Assembly: GCA_032622095.1 (NCBI GenBank)
Contig: CP136067.1
Span: forward strand, 130,775,990-130,839,989
From: Siphonodentalium dalli
Lineage: Eukaryota > Mollusca > Scaphopoda > Gadilida > Siphonodentaliidae
Reading direction: 5' to 3'
Length of the DNA: 64,000 nucleotides
Shown: piece after piece, positions 36,566 to 48,708 of the stretch
Layout: the number at the start of each line of letters is the position of its first letter
Numbering within the stretch: position 1 is the stretch's first letter
The notes under the pieces: model-generated
Told to the model about the DNA's origin: nothing
The model's input: the letters and a program-made list of their open reading frames with translations, nothing else
Database searches by the model: none
Program-made: the position numbers and the translations under genes

Positions 36566-37149
36566 CTGAAGCTGAGAACCTGGTGTGAATTGAACTGTGG
36601 TGGGGTCTCAAGCGATCTACCCCTACACATTATAAACAAATGCCAGTAAATGACATAAGTAGCTTGAGGATGGATGTGATCCATCGAACCACAGAAAAAT
36701 TCAACCAGGTACACAGGTGCTATATGTCTGCACTATACATCTACAATTATAAATAAAAATCAATGTCCAACACCTAATCGTCATGAAATCGACATTTCTC
36801 GTACAACACAATTTTGGAACAAAGTTACATACCGGTACCTTGAATAATTAGCCTAACTAATGTAGGTACCAACCTGTGCTTTCACCACGACAACAGATAA
36901 CAAACTGATAATCAACACCCGAGTTACAAGGTGATATGCTCGGACAGACAGAGCCCTTGACTACCTGTACTGGTAAATGCCCTCTGGGGGGGGGGTAGAA
37001 AACATTTTCAGGCACGTATGCTGATTTGTTACGTTCGACCCTTGTTGGGACCCCCACCCACCCTGCGTCCAAATTATTCCGACCATTTTTGGACACCCAC
37101 CCCCTTTAAACACTAAAACATATCTGCGGGGGGAATTCACTGTAAACAG
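36566..37149. other. No gene seen
   Basis: A poly-G run (about 36988) and CCCACCC-rich sequence (37050-37105). No coding signal. Confidence 0.45.
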
Positions 37150-37530
37150 CTGTATATAAATTTATGTGCATACTGTTTGTCATGGATGTTAACATTGGCA
37201 TGTAAATAGAAACGAGTCATTTTGGGGTCATTCGGCCAAAAAAACATGGCTGCCAGCGGCCATCTTGGATTTCAAAATTTGCAACAAAATACAACACAAT
37301 AACTGCCTGCAGTCAGTTTAGCAGTTAGAATTACATTATTTCTCTTATTCTAAGGTGTTTTAAGCCAAATTCATTGAAAAAAACAGTCAAAACACTTGCA
37401 AGAAAAAAAGTTCTGAGTTGCGGAAAAAAATTTTGTTTGTCCCATCGACCAAACCACCCACCCAGTGCCCCACCCCCGCATAAGTGCCCGTAAAAAATAC
37501 CCCCCCCATGCCCGACCCCCATAGGCATAC
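37150..37530 (-). repeat. Dispersed repeat, inverted copy of 57890-58260
   Basis: GTCATTTTGGGGTCATTCGG, CATGGCTGCCAGCGGCCAT and TTCTAAGGTGTTTTAAGCC are the complements of sequences at about 58060-58235. The left part is a single unit of the 160-bp-core family at 38.3-42.4 kb. Confidence 0.7.
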
Positions 37531-37655
37531 CTTCATCTAATTACTAGTATAATAACATCGGAATATTAACAGAGGAAACACAGGCTACTTTCATCTAATT
37601 ACTAGTATAATAACATGGGAATATTAACAGAGGAAACATGGGCTACCTTCACAGT
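37531..37655 (+). repeat. 58-bp tandem duplication
   Basis: TTCATCTAATTACTAGTATA and AATATTAACAGAGGAAACA occur twice in succession, near-identical, with unit starts at about 37531 and 37589. Confidence 0.85.
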
Positions 37656-38044
37656 GGTCAGTGATTTACATGAGAGCAGATGGTGCATAAATCACTTAAT
37701 TTTTTTTTAAGTACTGAATTGTACACAACTAAGTGTAGCACACATGTTTTCCTCTACCAACAATTAATCTGCCTTTGCTGTGATATCGCTTAATTGTAGG
37801 AAGCCACGTAAAACCACAAATATAAAATAAATAAATGAAAGGCAGTGGCAACATTGAGTAAATATTTTGGGGTTTTGTTGCTTTCCACAACTAAGGCGAT
37901 ATAACAATGAGGCCATATCATTTGTTGTTGATGGAAACCATGTGATCTATGGTTAGTCACCTACAATAGATAGTCAAAAATGCACCGTCTGCACATATCA
38001 TATGTACTCCGCCGATCGGAAAGTTTTCTTCAGGCAAGAAGTTG

Positions 38045-38145
38045 GACAGAGGTCGCCACATAGGAATCGAACCCATGTCAGTCACTAGCTCAGGTCCTAC
38101 AGCTTGGTGACCGGTACCGTGCTCATTGGACCACTGCCAAACCCA
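38045..38145 (-). mobile_element. tRNA-derived SINE head
   Basis: On the minus strand GCAGTGGTCCAATGAGCACG lies where an A box would be. About 50 bp on, GGTTCGATTCC is a perfect B box, followed by a complementary acceptor-like TGTGGCGAC. The length and box spacing fit a tRNA-derived pol III promoter. The body would continue toward lower coordinates (about 37960), but no tail was identified. A decayed tRNA is less likely, as the cloverleaf is poor. Confidence 0.6.
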
Positions 38146-38354
38146 GACGCCACCCCCCCCCCCCCAATAATAAACAACTGTGGATACCGTATACTACCAG
38201 CAATACAATGGTCTTCACCGGGGTATCACCCTGTTTTTCAAGCCAATTACTTTGATTATAGTGGTACACTGTACCTCTGTGTGGAACCCCACAACAACGG
38301 GGATGTTTGTATGCCAACAATGAAAACTAAAATGGTAATTCCTGTCTAGAGGTC

Positions 38355-38960
38355 ACCTCGAGGATCCATATTAAGTTCGATGAAGGGTTGTGGCCTGTAG
38401 GGTGTGCCAAATAATTTAGTGATGCAAAGAGTAAAATACAAGATACCTGCTAGTGGCCATGTATTTCATCGAAAATTGTTCAAATTCAATCGTTCCCATC
38501 TAGAGGTGATCCCAAACATACATATAGTAATGTACCCTTAAATTTTCAAAACATTTCACCAATAATTGTGAGCTTCATGGTGTGCCGATTGATTCAAATT
38601 TGAAATCCAGTATGGCTGCTGGTAGCCATGTTTTTAAAACAAAATTCGGAAACAATGGGATAGCTGCCATCAAGATGTGACCCCGAAGATCCATATGAAG
38701 TTTGGTGACGATCAGATGAGAGATGTTATATGTAGGGTGTGCTAAAGGATTTAGTCAAACAAAGAGTAAAAACAAGATGGCCGTTGGCAGCCATGTTTTT
38801 TTTACCAGAATTTCGATGGGGTAATCTCTCATTTAGATGTCACTATGGTGAATCCTTATTATGTTTGGTGACGATCGGAAGAGAGATGTTGCCTGTTGCT
38901 GTTAGCAGCCATGTACAGGTATTTTTACCAGAAAATTTAAAACAAAAGTTTGGCTAAATA
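38355..38960 (+). mobile_element. 160-bp-core (pearl-like) element, left part
   Basis: About four diverged units of 165-190 bp, each with a GATGGCCG-TGGC-AGCCATGTTTTT segment (38449, 38608, 38778, 38900) and AAAGGATTTAGT...CAAAGAGTAAAA. It is the same family as 40850-42480, separated from it by other insertions. Confidence 0.65.
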
Positions 38961-39614
38961 TTGTGCTAGGAGCCGGGGCATATTTTACCCACAAGTTTTG
39001 AATTCTCATTCCAAATGACTTTCTGTCACAATTTCAGTACCGGTTCTTATAATTTGCTACGGTAATCAGGCATGCTGAAGCAAACTGGGCCAAGACAAAG
39101 GGTTGCGGTAGCACATTGCCGAAGCCAAACAACGTAATTTAAGAGGGCTGCAATTTATGCTACAGAATAACTGTTCACATTTACAATGAAAATGAACTGA
39201 AAACAAATTGCCAATTGCCCCCATACATTCTGGAACACAGTTGAAGTAACTGCGTCGCCACCGATAGCAAACCCTGTGTACCCATTAGCACATTTTTAAA
39301 AACATATGTAGGCCTACCCTTCACTTAACCCTGACGTCCTGAACATTAAATGACTCCAACCGAGGCACCTGGTGTTACATAGTATTTTGACGACATAACC
39401 CATACTCTTGGGCTCCAAATAAACATGCATGCACCTTTATTATTTTTGTGAGAAATTTCCCCCACGCACAGTGCTTATTTGGGTCTGCACAATCATTAAC
39501 TTTGAGGCTATGCAAATTGAAAAGAGCACAAAGTCAAGATTTCTATATGATTCTGATATCAAAATGATGAGCTTATAACTTTATGCATGTACATATTCTA
39601 GTATATGGCATACA
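38961..39614. other. Mixed relics, no gene
   Basis: Contains a piggyBac-type fragment (39327-39420) and a CCCCACGCACAGTGCTTATT segment related to 10805-10915. Otherwise unassigned. Confidence 0.45.
39327..39420 (-). mobile_element. Truncated piggyBac-type copy
   Basis: TTAACCCTGACGTCCTGAAC followed by TTAAATGACTCCAACC and GAGGCACCTGGTGTTA is the complement of the right end of the 20635-21315 element. Only that end is present. Confidence 0.75.
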
Positions 39615-39988
39615 TACCCTGCTTGACAAAACAAGTGTCAACCTAACCGCTGTGCAGTTAGCGTTGCCACCCGCGGCTGAAATACAACTACACCGCAGCT
39701 CCATCGGCTAACTACAGTTGGGCCGCGGTGTACTTGCCGTTCAGCCATGGTGTAGTTACCGCGGTGTACACTGTATGTTCATTAAACTGAAAAAAGACGA
39801 TACAAACCGGAAATCTAACCATGGTGCACATAGTGTAGTTGCCTTTCGGCCGCAGGGTACTTGCTGTTGGGCCACAGTGTACTTGCCGTTCGGCCGCGGT
39901 GCTAAACTGCAGTTACAAACTCTGACACCGCGGCCGAACGGCAAATACACTGCGGTGCCAGTGGACACTTGTTTTGTCCAGCGGGGTA
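39615..39988 (+). mobile_element. 374-bp TA-flanked TIR element, copy 1
   Basis: TACCCTGCTTGACAAAACAA and TTGTTTTGTCCAGCGGGGTA form ~25-bp inverted ends with TA borders. The inside is packed with GGCCGCGGTGTACTTGCCGT-type repeats in both orientations. No coding capacity. TA borders suggest Tc1/mariner-like mobilisation, by inference. Confidence 0.75.
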
Positions 39989-39999
39989 TGGACATTTAA

Positions 40000-40280
40000 T
40001 TAAAGGTACTCAATCCGATCAGGCCCTCATCAATTACTATTTTTTTGGCTTCGGGGATAAAAATAATTGATTCTATCATTCGAGTCGAGGAACCAACCTA
40101 TCAACGCTCAGAGTGATCAGATATCAATTTTTGAAGTTTTGTTATTTCTATATGTTCTGGCCCAGAAACACGCCGTCAAAAGGATGGTCTCAGTCAAAAT
40201 TGCATTATTAATACACTTGATTTTAGAGTTATCCATCTTTGTCTGTTTGAATAAGTTTTTCTGGGGAAATTATTAGTACA
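40000..40280 (+). repeat. Dispersed repeat shared with 7790-8095
   Basis: ATTAAAGGTACTCAATCCGA at the start and TTGATTTTAGAGTTATCCAT near the end match the 7.8-kb copy. Class unknown. Confidence 0.5.
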
Positions 40281-40849
40281 CATCTCGAGTGCAATTAGGG
40301 CTCTACAAATTGGCAATTTACCGCAAAAAATCGGAATCCGATATCAAATCGGGCTGCCTAAGTCAACATGAATAGCAACCAGTCAGTCCAGATTTTATTA
40401 TTATACTGCCTCGGGAAATTTCAGTGTACCATACACGTACATGTACTATTGTAGGCCTAATTTGTTGGCAGAAAATAGCATCACATCTGCAATTCTCCTT
40501 ATCCTGTTGTTTTAGTTATATATACATTTCAATTCAGTTTTATTAACTCAAGTACAATATTTCTAAGTATATATATGTGTATGCGCAAAATAGTTAATAC
40601 TATTACTAGTATCAAGTTTGCAGTTACAGATTATCATTTCCAGCAATAATCACTTAAAATAATTAAGTCAAATACTTCATATAATGAAAGTGTCAATGAC
40701 ACTGTACCTCAACTTGGAAAGGGAATAATTTAATGTGGAGCGATTAGGGGTGCGGAAAGTTGAAATGTCTAAGTAATACTAGATTATCAACATGAAGAGA
40801 TACATATACATGTATACCGGTATATAAAAAAGTTAAATCAAGATGGTTA
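40281..40849. other. No gene seen
   Basis: AT-rich sequence with TACATGTAC strings. Confidence 0.5.
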
Positions 40850-42480
40850 CAGATGTAAAATCCAGGTGGCTATGTTTTCCAATAAAATTTAAAAACATTT
40901 GATAGCTTCCATCTAGTAAGATCAATATCAAGATTAATATGAAGTCTGGAGATGATCGGATGAGGGAAGTGGACTATAGGGTGTGCCAAAGGATTTAGTC
41001 ATGCAAAGAGTAAAATACAATATGGCTGCCAGTGGACACATTTTAAGACCAAATGAACCTAAAATGACTTGTTATCTACATGCCAATGTCAACAGCCATG
41101 ACAAATTTCATGATGATCCGATTAAAGGTACGACCTGTAGCCCATGCCAAAGGATTTAGTCATGCAAAGAGTAAAATCCAAGATCGCTGCTGGCGGCCAT
41201 GATTTTGGCCGAATAACCTAACAATTACTCGATCTAATCTACATGTCAATGTCAACATCCATGACAAATTTCACAATGATCTGCAAAAGGTGCGTTCTGT
41301 AGCACGTGCCAAAGGATTTAGTCATGCAAAGTGTAAAATCCAAGAAGGCTGCTGGCGGCCATGTTTTTTGGTCGAATGACTGGACAATGACTCGTTCCCA
41401 TATACATGTCATATTTAACAACCACAACAAATTTCATGATGATCTGACCAAAGGTTCGACTTGTGGCCTGAGTGAAAGGATTTAGTCATGCAAAGAGTAA
41501 AATCCAAGATGTCTGCCAGCGGCCATATTTTTTGGCCAAACGACCCCAAAATTACTCGTTCCCATCTACATGTCAATATTAACACCCATGACAAATTTAA
41601 TGATGACCAGACGAACAGTAGCCCGTGCCAATGGATTGAATTTTGAAATCAAACATGGCCGCGGGCAGCCATGTTTTTTTGTCCGAATGACCCCAAAATG
41701 ACTCATTCCCATATACATTCCAATTTAAACAGCCATGACAAATTTCAATATGATCAGACTAAAGCTACGATCTGTAGCCCGTGCTAAAGGATTTAGTCAT
41801 CCGAAGAGTAAAATCCAAGATGGCTGCTGGCGGCCATGTTTTTGGCCAAATGACCCCAAAATGACTCGTTCCCATCTACATGTCATTGTCAACATTCATG
41901 ACAAATTATGATGATCCGATCAAAGGCACGACCTGTAGCCCGTGCCAAAGGATTTAGTCACGCAAAGAGTAAAATCCAAGATAGCCAGCTGAGATAGCTG
42001 CCAGCGGCCATGTTTTTTTGGCCGAATGACCCCACAAGTACTCGTTTCTCATCTATATGTATATGTACAAATTTCATGATGATCCGACCAAAGGTACAAC
42101 CTGTAGGGCGTGCCAAAGAATTTAGTCATGCAAAGAGTAAAATCCAAGATGGCTGTCGACGGCCATGTTTTTTAGTCGAATGACCCCAAAATTACTCGTT
42201 CCCATCTACATGTCAATATTAACATCCATGACAAATTTCATGATGATCAGACGAATAGTACGACCTGTAGACCGTTCTAACGGATTAAATATTGAAATCC
42301 AAGATGGCCGCTGGTGGCCATGTTTTTTTTCTCCAAATGAATCGTTCCGGTCTAAATGTTGATGTCAACAGCTATGTGAAATTTCATAATGATCTGACCA
42401 AAGGTACGTTATGTAGCCTGTATTGTTGACGAATTACGCACACACGCATACATGTACACACAGACGACAAAGCCATGGCA
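40850..42480 (+). mobile_element. 160-bp-core (pearl-like) tandem element, main part
   Basis: About ten tandem units of 155-170 bp. Each contains AAAGGATTTAGTCATGCAAA, AATCCAAGATGGC, the palindrome ATGGCCGCTGGCGGCCAT or a variant, and ACTCGTTCCCATCTACATGT. The array ends with ACGCACACACGCATAC and ACACACAGACGAC at about 42434-42470, the microsatellite-like tail seen at the 3' ends of such elements. Short frames inside are by-products. Confidence 0.75.
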
Positions 42481-42647
42481 ATAGCTCAAACTTTACAAAG
42501 TAAAGTTGACCTAATAATGTGGGCGGTGTAAGGCAGCGTTTGTTTGCATATGGTATCTTGGTGTTGGTGATTAACGACAATGCCATACAGCACTGGTCTC
42601 CCAGATGCCTCGGGTTTATGTACCATAAGCTTTCTCACCAAGCTTTT

Positions 42648-43035
42648 TACCCTGCTGGGTAAAACAGGTGTCCCACTTAACCACGGTGCGGTTATCATTG
42701 CCACCGCGGCCGAAATGCAACTACATCGCGGCTCCACCGGCTAACTACAGTTGGGCGCGGTGTATTTGCCATTCGGCCATGGTGTAGTTACCGCTGTGTA
42801 CATTCATTAAACTGAAAAAAGACAATACAAACCAGAAATCTAACCACGGTGTACATGACATGCGGCCCCGTTGTAGTTGCTTTTCGGCCATGGTGTACAT
42901 GTGTACTTGACGTTTGGCCGCGGTGTACTTGCCGCTCAGCCGCGGTGCTCAACTGCAGTTACAAACTCTGACACCGCGGTCGAACGGCAAATACACCGCG
43001 ATGCCAATGGACACTTGTTTTTGTCCAGCAGGGTA
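42648..43035 (+). mobile_element. 388-bp TA-flanked TIR element, copy 2
   Basis: Same family and orientation as 39615-39988, with TACCCTGCTGGGTAAAACAG and TTTGTCCAGCAGGGTA ends and TA borders. The interior again carries GGCCGCGGTGTACTTGCCG motifs. Confidence 0.75.
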
Positions 43036-43345
43036 CATCAGCCAGGGCAACCCAGAAGTTAACGGTCTAACCTGGGCTTCCTAGATGGTAGGGACAACTT
43101 GGTTAGTGGGTACAACTTGGGCATGTGAAAGCAAGTCATCACAGCAGAAAACCTGGAACATAACACGATTCGTTCTGACTTAACCCGAGGTCAGCCAATA
43201 ATAGAATGTTTGCGTCATGTGAGTGTTTAGTGATTTATATAGCCACACAATGTTAACCGAAACCTTGCTTGAGTCTTGACAGTTAGTTTTGCAAATGTTC
43301 GTATACTAATATTATATCACGACATACTGTCCATACTGAAGTTTT
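43036..43345. other. No gene seen
   Basis: Non-coding spacer. Confidence 0.5.
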
Positions 43346-43349
43346 GCAT

Positions 43350-43520
43350 TTTTATTATGTATTTTTCGCAATATTGCATTTTCTACCTGGTTTTTAGGCA
43401 CGTCATTGAAATTTGCATGCATTTTTTATTATCTCCTATTATGTATTTTTCGCAATATTGCATTTTCTACCTGGTTTTTAGGCACGTCATTGAAATTTGC
43501 ATGCATTTTTTATTATTTCC
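43350..43520 (+). repeat. 84-bp perfect tandem duplication
   Basis: Two near-identical 84-bp units (ATGTATTTTTCGCAATATTG at 43357 and 43441). As 84 is divisible by three, it makes a spurious repeated frame. The near-identity implies a recent event. Confidence 0.9.
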
Positions 43521-44149
43521 TAATTTCTGATGATTGGTTGGTGATTATCACAATACGCCAGGGGCAGGTGAACACTGTGCATGCATGCATACTGTACTAG
43601 TAACTAATACTAACTATCACAAGTATAACATACTGTGGGAACAACTTAGTGTATGTTCAGACGACCAAGATACAATCGTAAGTGGAGGAATAGTTTGTTC
43701 AGACGATTGAAATCTCATCGTACATTATGATAGCATATGTTGTTCTAAAGAATGTGATTGACTACCCTACGACCATTGCCAGCTACGATTTTTACGTACA
43801 CACGGATGTCGGCCTGTAACGATATGCTTGGTCACGATACAATATGTATCGCGATACGGGGCCAACGATACGATACGTATCATGATAGGCAAAATTTTAT
43901 CCCACGAGTAAATAGCTATTCAACACTCCAAATTTGCACAACTCTCAGGTTGAGTTTTAATGATAGTTTTTCTAATATTACTGTGGACTTTCATAATTGT
44001 TTAGTTATATGTGTATTGTAGTATCTAGTAATGTAGTATGCTCGTACACATCCATAAATACCAGTACAACATGACATATTGATACTGAAGACGGTAAAAG
44101 AGTTGAAAAGTTTCTCACTCATCTGTTTATATATCATACTAGCAGGGTT

Positions 44150-47100
44150 ACCCGGCGTTGCCCGGGTTAATGTATGCTGTGGATATTTGTTGGGAATAGA
44201 GAATGCTCTTGCTTAAAGTGTTATACGTTTTCTCATAAATTGTATATTCAAATAGCATCACAAAACATGGTTATTACAGTTATGGAATATAAGTAGTGGC
44301 TCACTCACATTGTCAATTGTCATTCTGTTTATCGCGATTAATCCGTTCCACCAATAATGAAGTATTTATTTATTTACAACTGCGTATACATTAGACGTTA
44401 TAATATGATACATGAACATCATAAACACATTAGTTCGATAAAAGATGATAATTGGGGTTTACATATTGAGATGTATCAATCAATCAATCTAGTGAGTTGG
44501 ACTATGATCTCGAGGACACCTGGCTATCATATCTCCATGAAGATACAGATGTTTCAAAGAAATTTCCAGGTGCTCCTCTGTTCATGGTGCTATATAATGG
44601 CTAAATATTCTTAGTTTAAACGAAATATTGCTGCGCACATATATCAGCTACATGTGCCAGGCACAGAGCGAGATTTTGAGTTGTTTATGTCAGTCGATGA
44701 GTCTGTTCTAAAACCCTTCTCAGATGTCCGTATTGGTAGGATCCTGAAAAGTCTTGTGCTACTAACTGCATTTTCTTGTATATCAGAAGAAACTATATTT
44801 GACTGCACACTGTGACCACTATTTTTGAACAGGCCTTCCATATCTCTTGACAAATTGTAACTTTTTGTGGAAACTGTATTGAATGGAACAGACTAAATTT
44901 TGTTATTATATATATGCAATCCTCTGACGGTTCGAGGTCTCTCAGTTTGCACGAATATATGTATCTCTTCAATAGAATGATAAATATACGTTTAATGCTT
45001 CTTCTAGTTATCTCTTTTTGCTAGCTCATTGTGTGAATGCCTTGATTGCAATTCCCATATACATATGACTGTTAAGAAGATATAATTGTTCAAGTGACTT
45101 ATGTGGGTCACCATATGTCGGGATTGTGAAATGTGAACGCCCAACTACTTAAAATGATATGGAGATGGCCTGGTGACTGTATATAACTTATATGTGGATA
45201 TCGGCGAATAGCAATCGTATCAATGATAGTGCATATCCGCTCGCCATCCGTGACACGAATGACACCAAATGTGATTTAATTCATGGTATTTCATTAGAGA
45301 AAAACGGGTATGAATTTGGTGGAATTTGGTTTATTAAATCAATTGTTGATGCAACGCCGACTCAAACAACGCCATATTGCGAAGGTGATTATGTAATCGT
45401 TTGGAATTGTTCAAGTGACTTATGTGGGTCACCATATGTCGGGATTGTGAAATGTGAACGCCCAACTACTTAAAATGATATGGAGATGGCCTGGTGACTG
45501 TTTATAACTTATATGTGGATATCGGCGAATAGCAATCTTATCAATGATAGTGCATATCCGCTCGCCATCCGTGACACAAATGACACCAAATGTGATTTAA
45601 TTCATGGTATATCATTAGAGAAAAACGGGTATGAATTTGGTGGAATTTGGTTTATTAAATCAATTGTTGATGCAACGCTGACTCAAACAACGCCATATTG
45701 CGAAGGTGATTATGTATTCGTTTGGTGGAAATCAGCGACAAAACTATTTCACCATATTTTTTTAATTTCCCCTCCCATCAACAGCATCATTTTAGAAAAT
45801 TTTAACCCGCACCATTATCTTCCTTGTAAAAAGTTACCCCTCTTAGAACGCCTTGGTGCCATCTCGATTGTACCGCGTGAAGTTATATATAGAACGCACA
45901 CAGACAGACAAAAAGACAGACAGACAGCACGATTTTATTTCTTGTATCATTTGAGAAGAACGTGTCTGAATTTGATGGTAATTGGTACTAAAAATATTTT
46001 GTATCAGTTTTGGTGACCCTCCCGTCCCTATTTCGCGCTCAAGCTGCACACACTAAGACTCATTAGAGATTAGAGATGCATATATATGAAATTGGTGTAA
46101 ATTGGCGAGTATACAAATTCGTATCAAACTTAAGGTCCCCATATCTCTCACCCATAGGGCACCAATTTGGTGTATCTAAACCACACGATAAGATTCCTCG
46201 TATCACGGAGAAGAATATGTATCAATCTGGTGGAAATCGGCACTAAACATATAGATATAATTTTTTGTGTCCCTCTCATCTCTATACACCACTGACTCGA
46301 ATGGTCCCACTTGTGACATCCTTAAACCACACGATTACACTCCTGATATCATGGAGATGATTGTTTATAAGTTTGGTGATAATCGGCGACTAAACAATTT
46401 TTTTATCAAATTTGGTGCCAATCCCTCCCTCTCCATATCTCACTCAAACAGTACCACTATGGCGTCGTTAAATCACGATTAGATTCCTCGTATCATGGAT
46501 AAGAACGTGTATCAATTTGGTGGATATTGGCGCTAAAAAATTGTGCATCAATTTTGGTGCCCCTGTCCCTTTCAATGCAACCCTGACTCGAATGAGGCCA
46601 CATTTGACAGACGACTAAACAATTTTTGTTATCAAATTTGGTGCCAATCCCTCCCCTCTCCATCTCTCACTCAAACAGCACCACTATGGCGTCTTTAAAT
46701 CACGATGAGATTCCTCGTATCATGGATAAGAACGTGTATCAATTTGGTGGAAATTGGCGCTAAAAAAATTGTGCATAAATTTTGGTGCCCCTGTCCCTTA
46801 CAATGCAACCCTGACTCGAATGAGGCCACATTTGACAGATACAAGCCACACCATTAGACTCCTCATACCATGGGGATGATTTTGTATAAGTGTGGTGGCA
46901 ATCGGCGACTTATTATCAAATTTAGTGCCCACCCCCTCCCAATCTCTCATCAAAAAACAACAATTTGGCGTTGTTAAATCGCACAATTAGATTCCTTGTA
47001 TCATGAAGAAGAATATATATCAATTTGGTGGAAATCGGCGATAAAATTAGTTTTATCAATTTTGGTGTCCCTCTCCCCTTCCGTTCATCCCTGACTCAAA

Positions 47101-47535
47101 CGACGCCAATTTTGACATATTTAAACCACACCGATGGATTCTTCATATCATGGGGATGATTATATGTAAGTTTCGTGGCAATCGGCGACAGAAAAAGAAA
47201 ATCTCCCCCCCCCCTTCCGGGCACCCTGACGCGAACGGCGCGACTTTTGCCCTATTTAAACCACGCCATTAGATTCCTCATATTATGGGGATGATTATAT
47301 ATAAGTTTGGTGGCAATCGGCGACATTTTTTTGTTCTGCCCCTCCCCCTTTTCTGCCCCTGACAACAACGGCGTCACTTTAGAAAATTCTATCCCCGACC
47401 ATTATCTTTCTCGTAAAAAGCTACTCCTAGTAGACCCCTTTGGCATCATCTAGATGGTCCCCTGTGAATTTCTATAGAACACAGACAGACAGACAGACAG
47501 ACAGACATTCGCAAATATAGATATATAGATAATCA
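44150..47535 (+). mobile_element. Tandem-core dispersed element with (ACAG)n tail
   Basis: Begins with the GC-rich hairpin ACCCGGCGTTGCCCGGGT (about 44150-44168). The core from about 45090 to 47400 repeats units of about 150-170 bp with TTTGGTGGAAATCGGCGAC, GATTCCTCGTATCATGG and CCTGACTCGAATGG. It ends with (ACAG)n at about 47486-47506, then AAATATAGATATATAGATA. An earlier (ACAG)n patch at 45898-45930 suggests two fused copies. The plan is pearl-like. Confidence 0.6.
45092..45773 (+). repeat. 321-bp tandem duplication with open frame
   Basis: ATGTGGATATCGGCGAATAG occurs at 45192 and 45513, period 321 bp. The flanking CAAGTGACTTATGTGGGTCA is also doubled (45092, 45411). The copies differ at only a few bases. 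Because 321 is divisible by three, the same reading frame (MWISANSN...) is open in both. It resembles no known protein and matches the non-coding core repeats next door, so it is probably not a gene. Confidence 0.8.
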
Positions 47536-48170
47536 CAAAAGCTGGCTGAGAATGATGTCGTTTCAAATGGTGTGACATGTTGGTCGTAACACCAGTCTTG
47601 TAAGAGGTTGCCGTCGAACATAATTTGCAGATCGTTTTAGTCTGTCTGTCTGTCTTAATGCATGGCTTTCCACCCTCAAAGGGTTACGTCCCAAAACCGA
47701 AATACTGCCAGATTTTCTACCTGTAGGCCGCTGTCGGATTGACAAGTTTTAAGCTTTCTTGAGCAGACATCTTTCCACGGCCCACGTGTTGTTGTTTTAC
47801 GCAGACAATATATCCAATATACTAGTATTTGATTGATTGAAATCACAGCAGTTCATCAAATTAAACCAATCAGAGCATGGCTTACAGTCTGAGGCTAGGT
47901 TACGGAGGTCAGTCATATCACTTCCGCCAACGTTTGTGTCAAAGGTCAAAGTGCGAGCTCACGGAAACAAACGAAATTTACAGATTTACTTCCAATAAAA
48001 CTTCGTAAGCATTCACAGCTTACGGAAACGAACGAGGGGTCCCGATTTACTTCGGATGGTAACTGCATAATACGGAAGCGGAACTGTATCGTAGTGTATC
48101 GAAATTACAGACAAATGAATCGCGTATAGAATCATGAATGACGAATCGCGATAAATCGAAATCACGATGA
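47536..48170. other. Right flank of the nested elements, no gene
   Basis: TTACGGAAACGAACGA-type repeats (47961, 48020, 48070) lie near the hAT-like right end. No coding signal. Confidence 0.4.
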
Positions 48171-48529
48171 ATCGTTACAGGCCTATTAACGGCTGCGATT
48201 ACATCGCAAGTGGAGGTAACCAGGGATATCCACATTTCGCATCTAAAATCAAACAGCGCTTGATATCAATTTATGACCAACGATGCGCAATGCGCAATCG
48301 AGCTACCGGTTACTTCCTGCGACGGAAATATTTCCGCTTACGATTGTATCGTTGTCGTCTGAACGTAAACTTATCAATTTCATGCATTATTGCATAATAT
48401 TTTTAAACATAACTTATTTAACATCTTCGACTAGCTTTAAATTTAATTTATTTTCATGAACAGGAATAATATGGTTGTAAATATAGAAGGCAGATGACTC
48501 TTCTTCCCGATCGGTCTAGAATTATTGGA

Positions 48530-48606
48530 CACGGTCGTTAGACGCAACGTCAAGCTCGGTTAGTCTGTGGATGGTTGACTGGGTTGGGTTTCCGGGTGAT
48601 GCCAAT
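48530..48606 (+). pseudogene. 5S rRNA-derived fragment 1
   Basis: GCAACGTCAAGCTCGGTTAG followed by TCTGTGGATGG and TTGACTGGGTTGGG follows the 3' two-thirds of 5S rRNA with many changes. The internal control region is degraded. Confidence 0.6.
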
Positions 48607-48708
48607 GTTCGGTGCAACTTACGCACTTCTCACTCTCTCATCCTGTTACACTGGGGGCTCGTCTTCCCATTAGAGGACTGTCATGATACAACCTCCAGGT
48701 CTCAGCCA

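Larger units (their letters stand above)
43811..48183. mobile_element. hAT-like element, middle of the nest
   Basis: GGCCTGTAACGAT at 43811 and ATCGTTACAGGCC at 48171-48183 are matching ends. Inside both, ATCGCGATA/CGATACGATACGTATC motifs cluster, as subterminal repeats do. No 8-bp target duplication is visible, so the hAT label is tentative. The interior is mostly occupied by the 44150-47535 element. Confidence 0.5.
43651..48370. mobile_element. Outer inverted-repeat element (4.7 kb, nested)
   Basis: GTTCAGACGACCAAGATACA...TCGTAAGTGG at 43655-43685 is mirrored by CCGCTTACGATTGTATCG...GTCTGAAC at 48334-48364. The two ends enclose two further nested elements. No target duplication was found. 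Superfamily unknown. Confidence 0.6.

Noticed and set aside
39718-39999. 93-codon frame with a basic, Cys-containing product
   Set aside because: It lies wholly inside a TA-flanked TIR element built of inverted GC-rich words.
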